DNA of 64,000 bases from Chromobacterium subtsugae (GCF_001676875.1 NZ_JYKA01000012.1:61358-125357), one strand, 5' to 3'. Positions 8,779 to 17,897 are shown, numbered from the stretch's first letter. The notes: generated by a model not told the origin, from the letters alone. Made by a program: numbers and translations.

Positions 8779-9924
8779 TCAGTCGCGCAGCGCCTGTTCC
8801 AGGTCGGCCAGCAGGTCGTCTATGTCCTCGATGCCTATCGACAGGCGCAAGCCGCCCTCGACGATGCCCAGCGCGGCCTTGTTGTCGGCCGGCATGCTGC
8901 CGTGCGACATGGTATAGCTGTGGTTGATCAGCGACTCCACTCCGCCCAGCGACTCCGCCAGCACGAACAGCCGCAGCCGGCTGGCGAAACGGCTGGCGGC
9001 CTCGCGGCTGTCGTCTCGCAGGCGGATGCTGATGATGCCGCCGAAACGCTTCATCTGCGTCTTGGCCAGCTCATGGCCCGGGTGGCCGGGCAAGCCCGGA
9101 TAGAACACCTGGGCGATCCGCTCCTGGCCGCACAGCCAGGCAGCCACTTTTTCCGCATTGTCGCAGTGTCTCTCCATCCGCAAGGCCAGCGTCTTGATGC
9201 CGCGCAAGGTCAGGAAGCAGTCCTGCGGCCCCGGCACCGCGCCGGCGGCGTTCTGCACGAAGCGGATATCGTGGTAGAGCTTGTCGTCGCTGACCGCCAC
9301 CAGCCCCAGCAGCACGTCGGAATGGCCGGCCAGATACTTGGTGGCCGAATGCACGACGATGTCGGCGCCGAGCGACAGCGGCTGCTGCAGGTAAGGCGTG
9401 GCGAAGGTATTGTCCACCGCCACCTTGACATCATGGCGATGGGCGATGGCCGACAAGGCCGCGATGTCAACCATGCCCAGCAGCGGATTGGTCGGCGACT
9501 CCAGCCACAGCAGGCGCGTCTGCGCAGTGATGGCGGCCTCCAGTTCGGCCGGCTCGCGCAGGTCGGCGAAGGTCACCTTGACGCCAGCCGGCGCCAGCAG
9601 CCGCGTCAGCAGCCGGTAGGCGCCGCCGTAGAGGTCGGCCACCGCCACCACCTCGTCGCCCGGTTTCAGGCAGGCCCGCAACACCGCGTCTATCGCCGCC
9701 ATGCCGCTGGAGAAAGCCAGGCCGTGCTTGGCGTCCTCCAGGCTGGCCAGGCAGCTCTCCAGCGCGCTGCGGGTGGGGTTGCCGCTGCGGGCGTAGACAT
9801 AAGGCATGCTCTCGCCGATGTGCTCATACGCAAACGCCGATGTCTGGTACAGCGGAGGCATGACCGCCCGGTTGTGATCGGCGCTGTGGTAGCCGACATG
9901 GATGGCGCGGGTCGCGAATTTCAC
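8779..9924 (-). CDS. cystathionine gamma-synthase/gamma-lyase family PLP enzyme
   Basis: A 381-aa Cys/Met-metabolism PLP enzyme. The N-terminus has TRAIHVGY and YARSGNPTR, the PLP-phosphate segment is FSSGMAAIDAVL, and the Schiff-base lysine is in VHSATKYLAGHSDVLLG near residue 200. LAESLGGVESLINH and MSHGSMP are typical of MetB/CGL. Motifs fit cystathionine gamma-synthase (MetB), gamma-lyase (MccB) or O-succinylhomoserine sulfhydrylase; I cannot separate these by eye. It is divergent from the acyl-CoA synthetase gene across a 232-bp regulatory region with several palindromes, and a cystine-type transporter lies 2 kb away. Confidence 0.87.
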   Translation of the reverse strand: MKFATRAIHVGYHSADHNRAVMPPLYQTSAFAYEHIGESMPYVYARSGNPTRSALESCLASLEDAKHGLAFSSGMAAIDAVLRACLKPGDEVVAVADLYGGAYRLLTRLLAPAGVKVTFADLREPAELEAAITAQTRLLWLESPTNPLLGMVDIAALSAIAHRHDVKVAVDNTFATPYLQQPLSLGADIVVHSATKYLAGHSDVLLGLVAVSDDKLYHDIRFVQNAAGAVPGPQDCFLTLRGIKTLALRMERHCDNAEKVAAWLCGQERIAQVFYPGLPGHPGHELAKTQMKRFGGIISIRLRDDSREAASRFASRLRLFVLAESLGGVESLINHSYTMSHGSMPADNKAALGIVEGGLRLSIGIEDIDDLLADLEQALRD

Positions 9925-9949
9925 AAAAACTCCTCAAAATCATCAACTT

Positions 9950-10070
9950 GGGCAAATTGCCCGACAATCGAACGCAAACGGCCGGCAAAGCATGCATTTG
10001 CCATGACCATTTCATCACAAAGCTAAAACTTCAACGCAATTGCGAACAAATATCAGCAAATTGCTATGAT
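9950..10070. promoter_or_regulatory. divergent promoter region with repeated GCAA(A)TTGC palindromes
   Basis: Three related palindromes lie between the MetB-like and acyl-CoA synthetase genes: GGGCAAATTGCCC at 9950-9962, CGCAATTGCG at 10035-10044 and AGCAAATTGCT at 10055-10065. A fourth dyad, GGCAAA-N7-TTTGCC, is at 9984-10002. A sigma-70-like promoter for the plus-strand gene is TTGCGA (10041-10046), 18 bp, TATGAT (10065-10070); two palindromes overlap it, which suggests repression. The sites are seen directly; the binding protein is unknown. Confidence 0.5.
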
Positions 10071-10156
10071 CTTCGCCAAGCCTGCACGGATTTTTACTTT
10101 ACACCGACGCGCTTTAGGGCTATTTTGCTGCGTTTCGCATTAAAACTAACGTTTGC

Positions 10157-11911
10157 ATGAAGACAAAACGCGTTTTCGACATCCTGTATCACCAGTTGGC
10201 CACCCATCCCCGCCAGGATTGCCTGGCCGCCAAATCCGGCAAGGCATGGCGGCAACTGTCCACCACCGAGGTACGGGACACGGTCAACCGCGTCAGTCTG
10301 GGCTTGCTTGAGCTGGGCATCGGCCCCGGCGACAAGGTGGCCATCGCAGCCGACAACAGCATCGAATGGGTGCTGGCGGACCTGGCGCTGCAGCAAGTGG
10401 GCGCCGTCAGCGTGCCGCTGTATCCCACCATCACCCTCGATGATGCACGCTATATCCTGTCTCATGCCGAGGTCAAGCTGGCTTTTGCCGGCAGTGCTGC
10501 ATTGCAACGAAAACTGCACGAGGCATTGGGCAAGCTCGCTTGCCCCATTTACGGCCTGGCCGATATCGACGGCGTGCCCTCCTGGCGCGAAATCCGCGAT
10601 CTGGGCCGCATCGAGCGCATGGCCGAACTGGAAGCGCTGCGCGACGGCATCCGCGCCGACGATGTTTACACCATTATCTACACCTCCGGCACCACCGGCC
10701 GTTCCAAAGGCGTGATGCTGTCGCACCGCAATGTGGTCAGCACCGTCACCGCCACCGCCGAATTCACCGGCCTGCCGCATGGCAGCTGCCGCGCGTTGAG
10801 CTTCCTGCCGCTGTCGCACATCTTCGAGCGCGCCGGCGTCTACTACTATCTGTACAGCGGCACCGGCATCTACTTCTCCAGCGTGGAGTGCCTGTCGTCG
10901 GCGATGGCCGACGTCAAGCCGCACACCTTCAGCGCCGTGCCGCGAGTGCTGGAGAAGGTGCATGAAAAGCTGGTGGCCAAGGCCCGCGACCTGTCCGGCG
11001 CCAAGCGCCGCATCTACCTGTGGGCGGTCGCTCGCGCCGAGAATTTCAATCCCAACCGCAAGCTGTCGCCGCTGGAGGCGATCAAGCACGCGCTGGCCGA
11101 CAAGCTGGTGTACAGCAAATGGCGCGCGGCGATGGGCGGCCAGCTGATCTCGATCAACGTCGGCTCCGCCGCGCTGCAGCCGCGGCTGGCGCGGATGTTC
11201 TGGGCCGCCGGCGTGGCCGTGGCCGAGGGCTACGGCATGACCGAGAGCTCGCCGGTGATTTCCGCCAATCCGTTCAACGCCCGCGGCGTGCGCATCGGCA
11301 GCGTGGGCCTGCCGCTGCCCGGCGTGGAAGTGCGCCTGGCCGACGACGGCGAAATCCTGGTGCGCGGCGACAACGTGATGGTCGGCTATTACAAGGAAGC
11401 GCAGCTGAGCGCGGAAGCGCTGCAGGACGGCTGGCTGCACACCGGCGACATCGGCGTGCTGGAAAACGGCTACCTGCGCATCACCGACCGCAAGAAGGAA
11501 ATGTTCAAGACCAGCAACGGCAAATACATCGCGCCGCAAGCGCTGGAGAACAAGCTGAAGGAATCGGCCTTCATCGACCAGATCATGGTGGTGGGCGACG
11601 GCCAGAAATACGCGGCCGCGCTGATCGTGCCGCTGTACGAAAAGCTGAAGGAATGGTGCAGCGAACACGGCATCGCCTACACCACCGACAGCGAAATGCG
11701 CAGCCACCCCAAGATCGTCGATCTGATAGACCGCGAGGTGAAACGTTTCAACCGCTACTTCGGCAGTTGGGAGCACATCAAGAAATTCGCGCTGGTCGAC
11801 AAGCCCTGGTGCGTGGACGCCGGCGAGCTGGCGCCGACGCTGAAGCTGCGCCGCAAAGTCATCGCCGAGCGCTGCCGCGCGCTGATCGACAATCTGTACG
11901 TGCACGCCTGA
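10157..11911 (+). CDS. long-chain acyl-CoA synthetase (AMP-forming)
   Basis: A 584-aa ANL-superfamily ligase that activates fatty acids to acyl-CoA via an acyl-adenylate. The P-loop YTSGTTGRSKGVMLSHRN is near residue 175, the adenylate motif YGMTESSP near 360, the hinge segment DGWLHTGDIG near 425 and the C-terminal ITDRKKEMFKTSNGKYIAPQ near 446. The protein resembles the FadD15/LACS branch with KVHEKLVAKA-type linkers rather than E. coli FadD. No strong Shine-Dalgarno precedes the ATG. The promoter with overlapping palindromes lies about 90 nt upstream. A strong terminator follows. The gene is alone on this strand. Confidence 0.9.
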   Translation: MKTKRVFDILYHQLATHPRQDCLAAKSGKAWRQLSTTEVRDTVNRVSLGLLELGIGPGDKVAIAADNSIEWVLADLALQQVGAVSVPLYPTITLDDARYILSHAEVKLAFAGSAALQRKLHEALGKLACPIYGLADIDGVPSWREIRDLGRIERMAELEALRDGIRADDVYTIIYTSGTTGRSKGVMLSHRNVVSTVTATAEFTGLPHGSCRALSFLPLSHIFERAGVYYYLYSGTGIYFSSVECLSSAMADVKPHTFSAVPRVLEKVHEKLVAKARDLSGAKRRIYLWAVARAENFNPNRKLSPLEAIKHALADKLVYSKWRAAMGGQLISINVGSAALQPRLARMFWAAGVAVAEGYGMTESSPVISANPFNARGVRIGSVGLPLPGVEVRLADDGEILVRGDNVMVGYYKEAQLSAEALQDGWLHTGDIGVLENGYLRITDRKKEMFKTSNGKYIAPQALENKLKESAFIDQIMVVGDGQKYAAALIVPLYEKLKEWCSEHGIAYTTDSEMRSHPKIVDLIDREVKRFNRYFGSWEHIKKFALVDKPWCVDAGELAPTLKLRRKVIAERCRALIDNLYVHA

Positions 11912-11927
11912 GCCTGCCGCCAGACGT

Positions 11928-11956
11928 AAAAAAGCCCCGCGATGCGGGGCTTTTTT
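11928..11956. terminator. bidirectional Rho-independent terminator
   Basis: A perfect 13-bp stem, AAAAAAGCCCCGC and its complement, with a 3-nt loop GAT. It carries T6 on either strand, so it ends both the acyl-CoA synthetase gene on plus and the ABC permease gene on minus. Confidence 0.93.
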
Positions 11957-11975
11957 CTTGCCGCGCGAACCAGGA

Positions 11976-12638
11976 TCAGCGCCGGTGCGCCAACTCCAGC
12001 CTGTCCTCCACCCGGCGCTGGATGCGCTCGAAAGCGGCGCTCAGCAGCCAGTAGATGGCGGCGGCGGCCAGGTACAGCGGCAAGGGCTGGAAGGTCTGGG
12101 CGATCACCTCTTTGGTCGCCAGCATCAGCTCGGTGACCGTGATCACCGACACCAGCGAAGTATCCTTGATCAGCGAGATCAGGCTGTTGGACAAGCTGGG
12201 CACCGACAAGCGCAGCGCCTGCGGCGCGATGATGTGGCGCATGGTCTGCCACCACGACAGGCCCAGCGAGAACGCGGCGTCCCACTGCCCCTTGGCGACG
12301 CCGGCGATGCCGCCGCGCAGGCTTTCCGACAGGTAGGCGGCGACGTTCAGCGTCAGCGCCAGCACCCCCGCCGGCACCGGCTCCAGTTCCAGCCCCACGC
12401 CCGGCAGGCCGTAGTAGATGACGAAAATCTGCACCAACAGCGGCGTGCCGCGCATCGCGCTGACGTAGAACGCGGCCAGCTGCGACAGCAGCGGCAGTTT
12501 CGCCACCCGCACCATCGCCACCGCAAAGCCCAAGGCCAGCCCCAGCACCATCGCCACCAAGGCGAAGGCCAGCGTGTAGCCCGCGCCCTTCAGCAGCACC
12601 GGCAACGCCGACTCGAACAGCGTCATCCAATCGCTCAT
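11976..12638 (-). CDS. polar amino-acid ABC transporter permease, cystine type
   Basis: A 220-aa HisM/GlnP-type inner-membrane permease. It has about five membrane helices, starting with LLKGAGYTLAFALVAMVLGL, and the ATPase-docking EAA loop ESLRGGIAGVAKGQWDAA (about 105-122). MRGTPLLVQIFVIYYGLP is a family hallmark near residue 63. Together with the upstream binding protein (72 nt away) it forms an importer. The pair resembles the E. coli cystine system TcyL/TcyJ, but no ATPase gene is present here; one encoded elsewhere must serve it. Substrate is inferred from the binding protein. Confidence 0.85.
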   Translation of the reverse strand: MSDWMTLFESALPVLLKGAGYTLAFALVAMVLGLALGFAVAMVRVAKLPLLSQLAAFYVSAMRGTPLLVQIFVIYYGLPGVGLELEPVPAGVLALTLNVAAYLSESLRGGIAGVAKGQWDAAFSLGLSWWQTMRHIIAPQALRLSVPSLSNSLISLIKDTSLVSVITVTELMLATKEVIAQTFQPLPLYLAAAAIYWLLSAAFERIQRRVEDRLELAHRR

Positions 12639-12661
12639 GCCATCCCTTCCCTGAAAATACT

Positions 12662-12685
12662 ACGCCCCCGCTGCGGCAGGGGCGT
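12662..12685 (-). terminator. intercistronic hairpin between binding protein and permease
   Basis: ACGCCCC and GGGGCGT pair around a 10-nt GC-rich loop, in the 72 nt between the two transporter genes; a TATTTTC stretch follows on the minus strand. The weak T tract suggests an attenuator or mRNA-stabilising hairpin that lets the binding protein be made in excess of the permease. Confidence 0.5.
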
Positions 12686-12710
12686 CTTCCCATCCTGATT
12701 CCAATACAGA

Positions 12711-13496
12711 TTACTTCTTGGCCGCCGCCGGCGCCTTCGACACGTCGATGCCGAACCACTTGACCGAAATCTTCTTGAAGGTGCCGTCGGCCTTCATGCC
12801 GGACAGCGCTTGGTCGATGGCCGCCTTGAACTGCGGATTGCCCTTGGCGAACGGAATCGCCATCGTCGCCACTTCGCCGACCGGCGCGCCCGCCTTCAAC
12901 GGCAGCTTGGCCTGTTTGATGGCGAACGGGATCAGCAGGCTGTCGTTCAGCGCCGCGTCCAGGCGGCCGGTGGCCAGGTCCTGCAGGTATTCCGGCGCGC
13001 CCGGGTAGGTTTTCACTTCCACGCCGGCCGCGGCCTTGGCCATGTCGGCGTAGTTGCTGCCCTGGCCGACACCCAGCTTCTTGCCCTTCAGGTCGGCCAG
13101 GCCCTTGAAGGCGCGGCTTTCATTCTTGCGCACGATCAGCTGCGCGCTGGAATAGGTGTAAGGCTGGCTGAAGTCGAACACCGCCTTGCGCTGCTCGGTC
13201 ACGCCCACCTGGTTGACCACGATATCGAACTTGCCGCTTTGCAGGCCGGCCAAGAGGCCGCTCCACTCCGCGGTGGTGAACTCCGGCTTCACCTTCATCC
13301 GGCGCGCGATCTCGCTGGCGATCTCGACATCGAAGCCGGTCAGCTGTTGCTTGGCGTCCTTGAAGTTGAACGGCGGGTAGGTTCCCTCCAGCGCGATCTT
13401 CAGCGTGCCGCGCTGCTTCACCGCATCCAGCAGATCCGCCGCCAGCGCCTGGCAGCTCAGCCCCGCCAGCAGCAATACCGTCATCAGCTTGCGCAT
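12711..13496 (-). CDS. periplasmic amino-acid (probably cystine) binding protein
   Basis: A 261-aa solute-binding protein (SBP_bac_3) with a Sec signal peptide (MRKLMTVLLLAGLSCQALA, cleavage near residue 19). The mature part runs RGTLKIALEGTYPPFNF, LTGFDVEIASEIARRM, NQVGVTEQRKAVFDFSQPYT, DLKGKKLGVGQGSNYADM and KWFGIDVSK. This order and spacing closely track the E. coli cystine-binding protein TcyJ (FliY), so cystine is my best guess; another polar amino acid is possible. An upstream in-frame TTG (13511) exists, but the ATG at 13496 gives the proper signal peptide. It is the first gene of the transporter pair. Confidence 0.85.
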   Translation of the reverse strand: MRKLMTVLLLAGLSCQALAADLLDAVKQRGTLKIALEGTYPPFNFKDAKQQLTGFDVEIASEIARRMKVKPEFTTAEWSGLLAGLQSGKFDIVVNQVGVTEQRKAVFDFSQPYTYSSAQLIVRKNESRAFKGLADLKGKKLGVGQGSNYADMAKAAAGVEVKTYPGAPEYLQDLATGRLDAALNDSLLIPFAIKQAKLPLKAGAPVGEVATMAIPFAKGNPQFKAAIDQALSGMKADGTFKKISVKWFGIDVSKAPAAAKK

Positions 13497-13582
13497 ATCA
13501 ATATAACCCAAAAGAATTTAGAATTGAAAAAATATTGGATGCAAGAATATCAGTAATTCGTGATATCAGACAAGCCTAAATG

Positions 13583-13622
13583 CGCGACGGTCCGCGCGGC
13601 GCCAACCGCGCGGACCGTCGCG
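13583..13622. repeat. perfect 17-bp GC-rich hairpin between transporter and Wzz genes
   Basis: The arms at 13583-13599 (CGCGACGGTCCGCGCGG) and 13606-13622 are exact inverted copies, with loop CGCCAA. The stem is 15 of 17 G/C. Neither strand has a T run after it, so it is not a classical intrinsic terminator, although it lies just past the wzz-like stop codon (13644) on the minus strand. Confidence 0.75.
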
Positions 13623-13643
13623 ACGACACGTCCCCAAACCAGC

Positions 13644-14603
13644 CTACGCGCCGGCTCTTCTGCTGAAACTCCTGCCGCGGTGCTGCAGCGCGATGACGGC
13701 CAATGCGACAAGCAGCAAACCGGCCATGCCGGACAACAGGACAATGATGATCCGTTTCGGCGCCGACTTTTCCAGCGGCGGCGCCGCGGGCAACACCACC
13801 TGCACATCCTGCGACGCCACCACCCGGGCAACCTGAAGCTGCTGCTGCAGCTCGCGGATCAGCGCCCGATTGAAGTAAAGATTGCGCAGGGCCAGCATCT
13901 GCCCGCTCGGCAACTGCCGTATCACGCGGTTGCTTCCCTCCAGCTCCTTGCGCATTTGCAGGATCGCGCTGCCCAGATTGCTGGACTGGCCGCCCTCGAG
14001 CTGCCCTTCCAGTCCTGCGAACCCGCTGATGATGCCGACTGTGGCCATGTCCAGCGACGCTTCGCCGCCCGGCACCCTGGCCGCCACTTCCGCTTCGGCC
14101 TGCTTCAGTTGCGCCCGCGCCGCAGCCAGCTTCTCCTGCAGCACATACTGCTTCCGGCCTTGCTCGGTAATATGCGCGTCCAGTATCTGCTGCCTGCTGA
14201 TCTCCGCCAGGCCGTTGGCCAATTGCGCCGCCAATTCCGGGCTGGCATCGGTCACCGAGACCTCGAGCAGCCCTTCCTTGGTCGGGGAGAGCTTCAGCCG
14301 GCTGTTCACCAACTCCAGCTTGGCTTCCCGCGGCGAAGCCGACTGATAATGATCGACCAAAGCAAACTTATCCACCATCCGCTGCAGCACGCCATCGCTC
14401 TGCAACACGCTGGCGCCCCCTTGGGCGCCGATCGGCGCGGCGATCGTCAGCAAGGTTCTGGCGGTATACAGATTGGGCATTGCCAGACTCGCGGCCAAGC
14501 CCGACAACGCGGACAAACAAAAACCGGCCAGCAAAACTCGCCAATTGCGCGAACCGAACTGGCCGATTTTCAACAAGGCAATTTCGTTTTCTTCACGTTC
14601 CAC
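13644..14603 (-). CDS. Wzz/chain-length-determinant family membrane protein
   Basis: A 319-aa polysaccharide co-polymerase-like protein. It has an N-terminal membrane helix (about 21-41, LLAGFCLSALSGLAASLAMP), a Wzz N-terminal domain (YTARTLLTIAAPIG, then LEVSVTDASPELAAQLANGL), a long helical periplasmic region rich in Gln, Ala and Leu (about 140-255) and a second membrane helix (about 286-307) before a basic tail. Such proteins set the chain length of O-antigen or exopolysaccharide. There is no tyrosine kinase domain. No glycan genes flank it, so the polymer it serves lies elsewhere. Function is inferred from architecture. Confidence 0.75.
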   Translation of the reverse strand: MEREENEIALLKIGQFGSRNWRVLLAGFCLSALSGLAASLAMPNLYTARTLLTIAAPIGAQGGASVLQSDGVLQRMVDKFALVDHYQSASPREAKLELVNSRLKLSPTKEGLLEVSVTDASPELAAQLANGLAEISRQQILDAHITEQGRKQYVLQEKLAAARAQLKQAEAEVAARVPGGEASLDMATVGIISGFAGLEGQLEGGQSSNLGSAILQMRKELEGSNRVIRQLPSGQMLALRNLYFNRALIRELQQQLQVARVVASQDVQVVLPAAPPLEKSAPKRIIIVLLSGMAGLLLVALAVIALQHRGRSFSRRAGA

Positions 14604-14691
14604 CAGATGATCACCCGCAACGATTCAAACATGTAGTCAAACAAAAGAATGAACGGCGATGGACAGCTGTCGCCCACGGCAGAGCATATAA

Positions 14692-14721
14692 CAAAAGTGG
14701 CGGCTCATCGCCACCACTTTT
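14692..14721 (-). terminator. Rho-independent terminator of ychF
   Basis: AAAAGTGG (14694-14701 region) pairs with CCACTTTT across an inner GGCG/CGCC stem. On the minus strand the hairpin is followed by TTTTGTTATAT. It lies 11 nt past the ychF stop codon. Confidence 0.7.
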
Positions 14722-14731
14722 ATCTGCCGCT

Positions 14732-15823
14732 TTAGACGTTGAACAGGAAGTTCATCACGTCGCCATCCTGAACGACGTAGTCCTTGCCCTCGGCCCGCAT
14801 CTTGCCGGCCTCCTTGGCCTTGGCTTCGCCGCCCAGCGCGATGAAGTCGGCGTAGGCGATGGTTTGCGCGCGAATGAAGCCGCGTTCGAAGTCGGTGTGG
14901 ATCACGCCGGCCGCCTGCGGCGCGGTATCGCCCACATGGATGGTCCAGGCGCGGACTTCCTTCACCCCGGCGGTGAAGTAGGTCTGCAGGCCCAGCAGCT
15001 TGTAGCCGGCGCGGATCAGGCGGTCCAAACCCGGCTCTTCCAGGCCCAGCGTCTCCAGGAATTCGGCTTTGTCGGCGTCGTCCAGCTCGGCGATTTCGGA
15101 CTCGATGGCCGCGCACAGCGCCACCACCGGCGCGCCTTCGCTGTCGGCCAGCGCTTGCACCCGCTCCAGCAGCGGATTGCCGCTGAAGCCGTCTTCGGCC
15201 ACATTGGCGACATACATCGCCGGCTTGATGGTGAGCAGGCACAGCGGCTTGATCAGCGTCTTTTCCTCATCGGACAGATCCAGCGAGCGCGCCGGCTTGC
15301 CCTGGTCCAGATGCGGCGCCAGCTTTTCCAGCACCTCGATCAGCGCGCGCGCGTCCTTGTCGCCGGACTTGGCCTTCTTGCCTTCGCGCTGCATCGCCTT
15401 TTCCACCGCGGACAGGTCGGCCAGCGCCAGCTCGGTCAGGATGGTTTCAATATCGGCGATCGGATCGACCTTGCCGGCGACGTGGACGATATTGTCGTCC
15501 TCGAAGCAGCGCACCACGTTGACAATGGCGTCAGTCTCGCGAATGTTGGCCAGGAACTGGTTGCCCAGGCCCTCGCCCTTGGAGGCGCCCGCCACCAGGC
15601 CGGCGATATCGACGAATTCGACGATGGCCGGCTGGATCTTCTGCGGATTGATGATCTTGGCCAGTTCAGCCAGGCGCTGGTCCGGCACTTCCACGATGCC
15701 GACATTGGGCTCGATGGTGCAGAACGGGTAGTTGGCGGCTTCGATGCCGGCCTTGGTCAGCGCATTGAACAGGGTGGACTTGCCGACATTGGGCAAACCG
15801 ACGATACCGCATTTCAGACTCAT
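14732..15823 (-). CDS. ychF: redox-regulated ATPase YchF
   Basis: A 363-aa Obg-family P-loop protein that prefers ATP over GTP, binds ribosomes and is linked to oxidative-stress control. The P-loop [14 protein letters not shown] is at about residues 8-21, G3 [20 protein letters not shown] at about 69-88, and the NKxD position is changed (NVAED), the hallmark of ATP preference. The C-terminal TGS domain ends [20 protein letters not shown] through YADFIALGG to VMNFLFNV. Length equals the E. coli protein. It lies 70 nt downstream of pth on the same strand, the usual pth-ychF pairing. Confidence 0.97.
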   Translation of the reverse strand: MSLKCGIVGLPNVGKSTLFNALTKAGIEAANYPFCTIEPNVGIVEVPDQRLAELAKIINPQKIQPAIVEFVDIAGLVAGASKGEGLGNQFLANIRETDAIVNVVRCFEDDNIVHVAGKVDPIADIETILTELALADLSAVEKAMQREGKKAKSGDKDARALIEVLEKLAPHLDQGKPARSLDLSDEEKTLIKPLCLLTIKPAMYVANVAEDGFSGNPLLERVQALADSEGAPVVALCAAIESEIAELDDADKAEFLETLGLEEPGLDRLIRAGYKLLGLQTYFTAGVKEVRAWTIHVGDTAPQAAGVIHTDFERGFIRAQTIAYADFIALGGEAKAKEAGKMRAEGKDYVVQDGDVMNFLFNV

Positions 15824-15893
15824 GTCCGCTTCCTTGAATTTCTAAACAGTCAATCCATTATGGCGGCGGCCGCGCGGGCCGCCCGCCCTGATT

Positions 15894-16475
15894 TCACTTG
15901 GCCTCGGTATGCAGGGCCTTCATCGCCTCGGCCATTTTGCCGGCGATCGCGCGCGGCAATTCGCGCAACGATGCCAGGATGGCCTCGTCCAGCGCCTGCT
16001 GCTCTTCGCCGCGCGGCTTCTTCAGCACGAAGTTGGCCACTTCGTTGCGGTCGCCGGGATGGCCGATGCCCAGGCGCAGGCGCCAGAATGCCGGCGAGCT
16101 CAGACGAGCGGCGATGTCCTTCAGGCCGTTATGGCCGCCATGGCCGCCGCCCTGCTTGAAGCGGGCGGTGCCGGGCTGCAGGTCCAGTTCGTCGTGCACC
16201 ACCAGGATCTGGTCCGGCAGGATCTTGTAAAACTGCGCCAGCGCCAGCACGGCCTGGCCCGACAGATTCATATAGGTCATCGGCTTCAGCAGCCAGACGT
16301 CCTGGCCGTTGATGTCCACCCTGGCGACGTCGCCATGGAATTTGCCTTCGCTGCGCCAGTTGCCCTTGAACTGCCAGCATAATTCGTCCACCAGCCAGAA
16401 ACCGGCGTTGTGGCGCGTTTTTTCGTATTCGGGGCCCGGGTTGCCCAGGCCGACAATCAGGCGAATGCCGGACAT
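15894..16475 (-). CDS. pth: peptidyl-tRNA hydrolase
   Basis: A 193-aa enzyme that frees tRNA from prematurely dropped peptidyl-tRNAs. The N-terminus [27 protein letters not shown] carries the catalytic histidine (RHNAG, about residue 22), with [13 protein letters not shown] at about 65 and [10 protein letters not shown] and [13 protein letters not shown] further on, all conserved in Pth. Length fits (about 195). It precedes ychF on the minus strand. A terminator separates it from rplY upstream. Confidence 0.97.
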   Translation of the reverse strand: MSGIRLIVGLGNPGPEYEKTRHNAGFWLVDELCWQFKGNWRSEGKFHGDVARVDINGQDVWLLKPMTYMNLSGQAVLALAQFYKILPDQILVVHDELDLQPGTARFKQGGGHGGHNGLKDIAARLSSPAFWRLRLGIGHPGDRNEVANFVLKKPRGEEQQALDEAILASLRELPRAIAGKMAEAMKALHTEAK

Positions 16476-16491
16476 ATCGTCATTCCAAATT

Positions 16492-16530
16492 AAAAAGCCC
16501 GCTGCCCGCCACTTGGGCGCACAACGGGCT
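16492..16530 (-). terminator. terminator downstream of rplY
   Basis: AGCCCG (16496-16501) pairs with CGGGCT (16525-16530), with an inner GCCC/GGGC pairing. On the minus strand the stem runs into TTTTTA. It lies between rplY and pth. Confidence 0.75.
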
Positions 16531-16566
16531 CTTCACCGTTACCGCCAGGCGGCACGGCAGCAGGGA

Positions 16567-16854
16567 TCACACACGAGTGAAGTCGATGTGCATGACTTGC
16601 TGTTTGTACGGGTGCATCTGGAATGCAGCCACTTTGACTTGCTCTTTCTGACCGTCGATGACCAGATCCAGCACGGAGGCGTGGAAGGCTTCGTTCTTCA
16701 GAGCGTAGTACATGGTGTTGTGATCCAGCACCAGGGAAACGGCTTCTTTGCCGGCGCCGTAAACCACGGCCGGCACTTGGCCAGCGTGACGCAGGCGGCG
16801 GCTCGCACCCGTACCCAGATCAACACGCTTGCTAGCAATCAGTTCAAAAGACAT
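16567..16854 (-). CDS. rplY: 50S ribosomal protein L25, short form
   Basis: A 95-aa L25 protein, which binds 5S rRNA in the large subunit. It has the short, single-domain architecture of E. coli L25 (94 aa), lacking the CTC C-terminal domain found in many betaproteobacteria. Recognisable segments are GASRRLRHAGQVPAVVYGAGKE and HPYKQQVMHIDF. It follows prs by 59 nt on the minus strand, the usual prs-rplY order. A terminator follows. Confidence 0.95.
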   Translation of the reverse strand: MSFELIASKRVDLGTGASRRLRHAGQVPAVVYGAGKEAVSLVLDHNTMYYALKNEAFHASVLDLVIDGQKEQVKVAAFQMHPYKQQVMHIDFTRV

Positions 16855-16913
16855 TGTAAAACTCCAGTTTCAGTTAGAAGCACCCGGCCCGCCGCGACCA
16901 GCAGGCCAGATGT

Positions 16914-17897
16914 TTACGGCAGGCAGGCGCCCGTCGCAACCAGTTCCTCATTGAAGAGGTAGGACACCGATTCTTCGTTGTTGATCCTGCGCAGCGTCTC
17001 CGCCAGCAGGCCGGCGATCGAAGCCACCCGGATGTTCGGGCAGGCCTTGGCCGCGGCGGTCAACGGGATGGTGTCGGTCACCACCACCATATCGATGTCG
17101 GAATTCTTGATGCGGTCCACCGCTTGACCGGAGAAGATCGGGTGGGTCGCATAGGCCAGCACGCGTTGGGCGCCGCGCTCTTTCAGCGCGGAAGCCGCCT
17201 TGCACAGCGTGTTGGCGGTGTCGATCATGTCGTCGACGATCAGGCAGGTGCGGCCGGACACGTCGCCGATGATGTTCATCACCTCGGCCACATTGGCCTT
17301 GGGGCGACGCTTGTCGATGATCGCCAGATCAGTGTTCAGCGCCTTGGCCACCGCGCGGGCGCGCACCACGCCGCCGACGTCGGGGCTCACCACGATCAGA
17401 TCGTCGAAGCGCTGGGCGCGGATGTCCTTCAACAGTACCGGCGTCGCGTAGACGTTGTCCACCGGGATGTCGAAAAAGCCCTGGATCTGGTCGGCGTGCA
17501 GATCGACGGTCAGCACGCGGTCGATGCCGGCGCTGGTCAGCATATTGGCCACCAGCTTGGCGGAAATCGGCACCCGTGCGGAACGCGGACGACGGTCCTG
17601 GCGGGCATAGCCGAAATAGGGAATCGCTGCGGTGATACGACCGGCGGAAGCGCGCTTGAGCGCGTCGGCCATGGTCAGGATTTCCATCAGGTTGTCATTG
17701 GTCGGCGCACAGGTGGACTGCAGGATGAAAACGTCGCGGCCGCGCACGTTTTCCAGCAACTCAACCGCCACTTCGCCATCGCTGAACTTGCCGACGTCGG
17801 CGCGCCCCAACGAGATATCCAAATGTTTGACTACGTTTTGAGCAAGTTCCGGATTAGCCGTACCGGTAAATACCATCAAACTGTCGTATGCCGCCAT
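16914..17897 (-). CDS. prs: ribose-phosphate pyrophosphokinase
   Basis: A 327-aa PRPP synthase that makes phosphoribosyl pyrophosphate from ribose 5-phosphate and ATP for nucleotide, His, Trp and NAD synthesis. The flexible-loop and ATP region [20 protein letters not shown] is at about residue 95, the histidine HADQIQGFF at about 130, and the PRPP loop [14 protein letters not shown] near 225. The family usually has DTAGT there; the Asn is a small change. It ends with VSYLFNEE, as expected, plus a short tail. It sits after ispE and tRNA-Gln and before rplY. Confidence 0.97.
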   Translation of the reverse strand: MAAYDSLMVFTGTANPELAQNVVKHLDISLGRADVGKFSDGEVAVELLENVRGRDVFILQSTCAPTNDNLMEILTMADALKRASAGRITAAIPYFGYARQDRRPRSARVPISAKLVANMLTSAGIDRVLTVDLHADQIQGFFDIPVDNVYATPVLLKDIRAQRFDDLIVVSPDVGGVVRARAVAKALNTDLAIIDKRRPKANVAEVMNIIGDVSGRTCLIVDDMIDTANTLCKAASALKERGAQRVLAYATHPIFSGQAVDRIKNSDIDMVVVTDTIPLTAAAKACPNIRVASIAGLLAETLRRINNEESVSYLFNEELVATGACLP

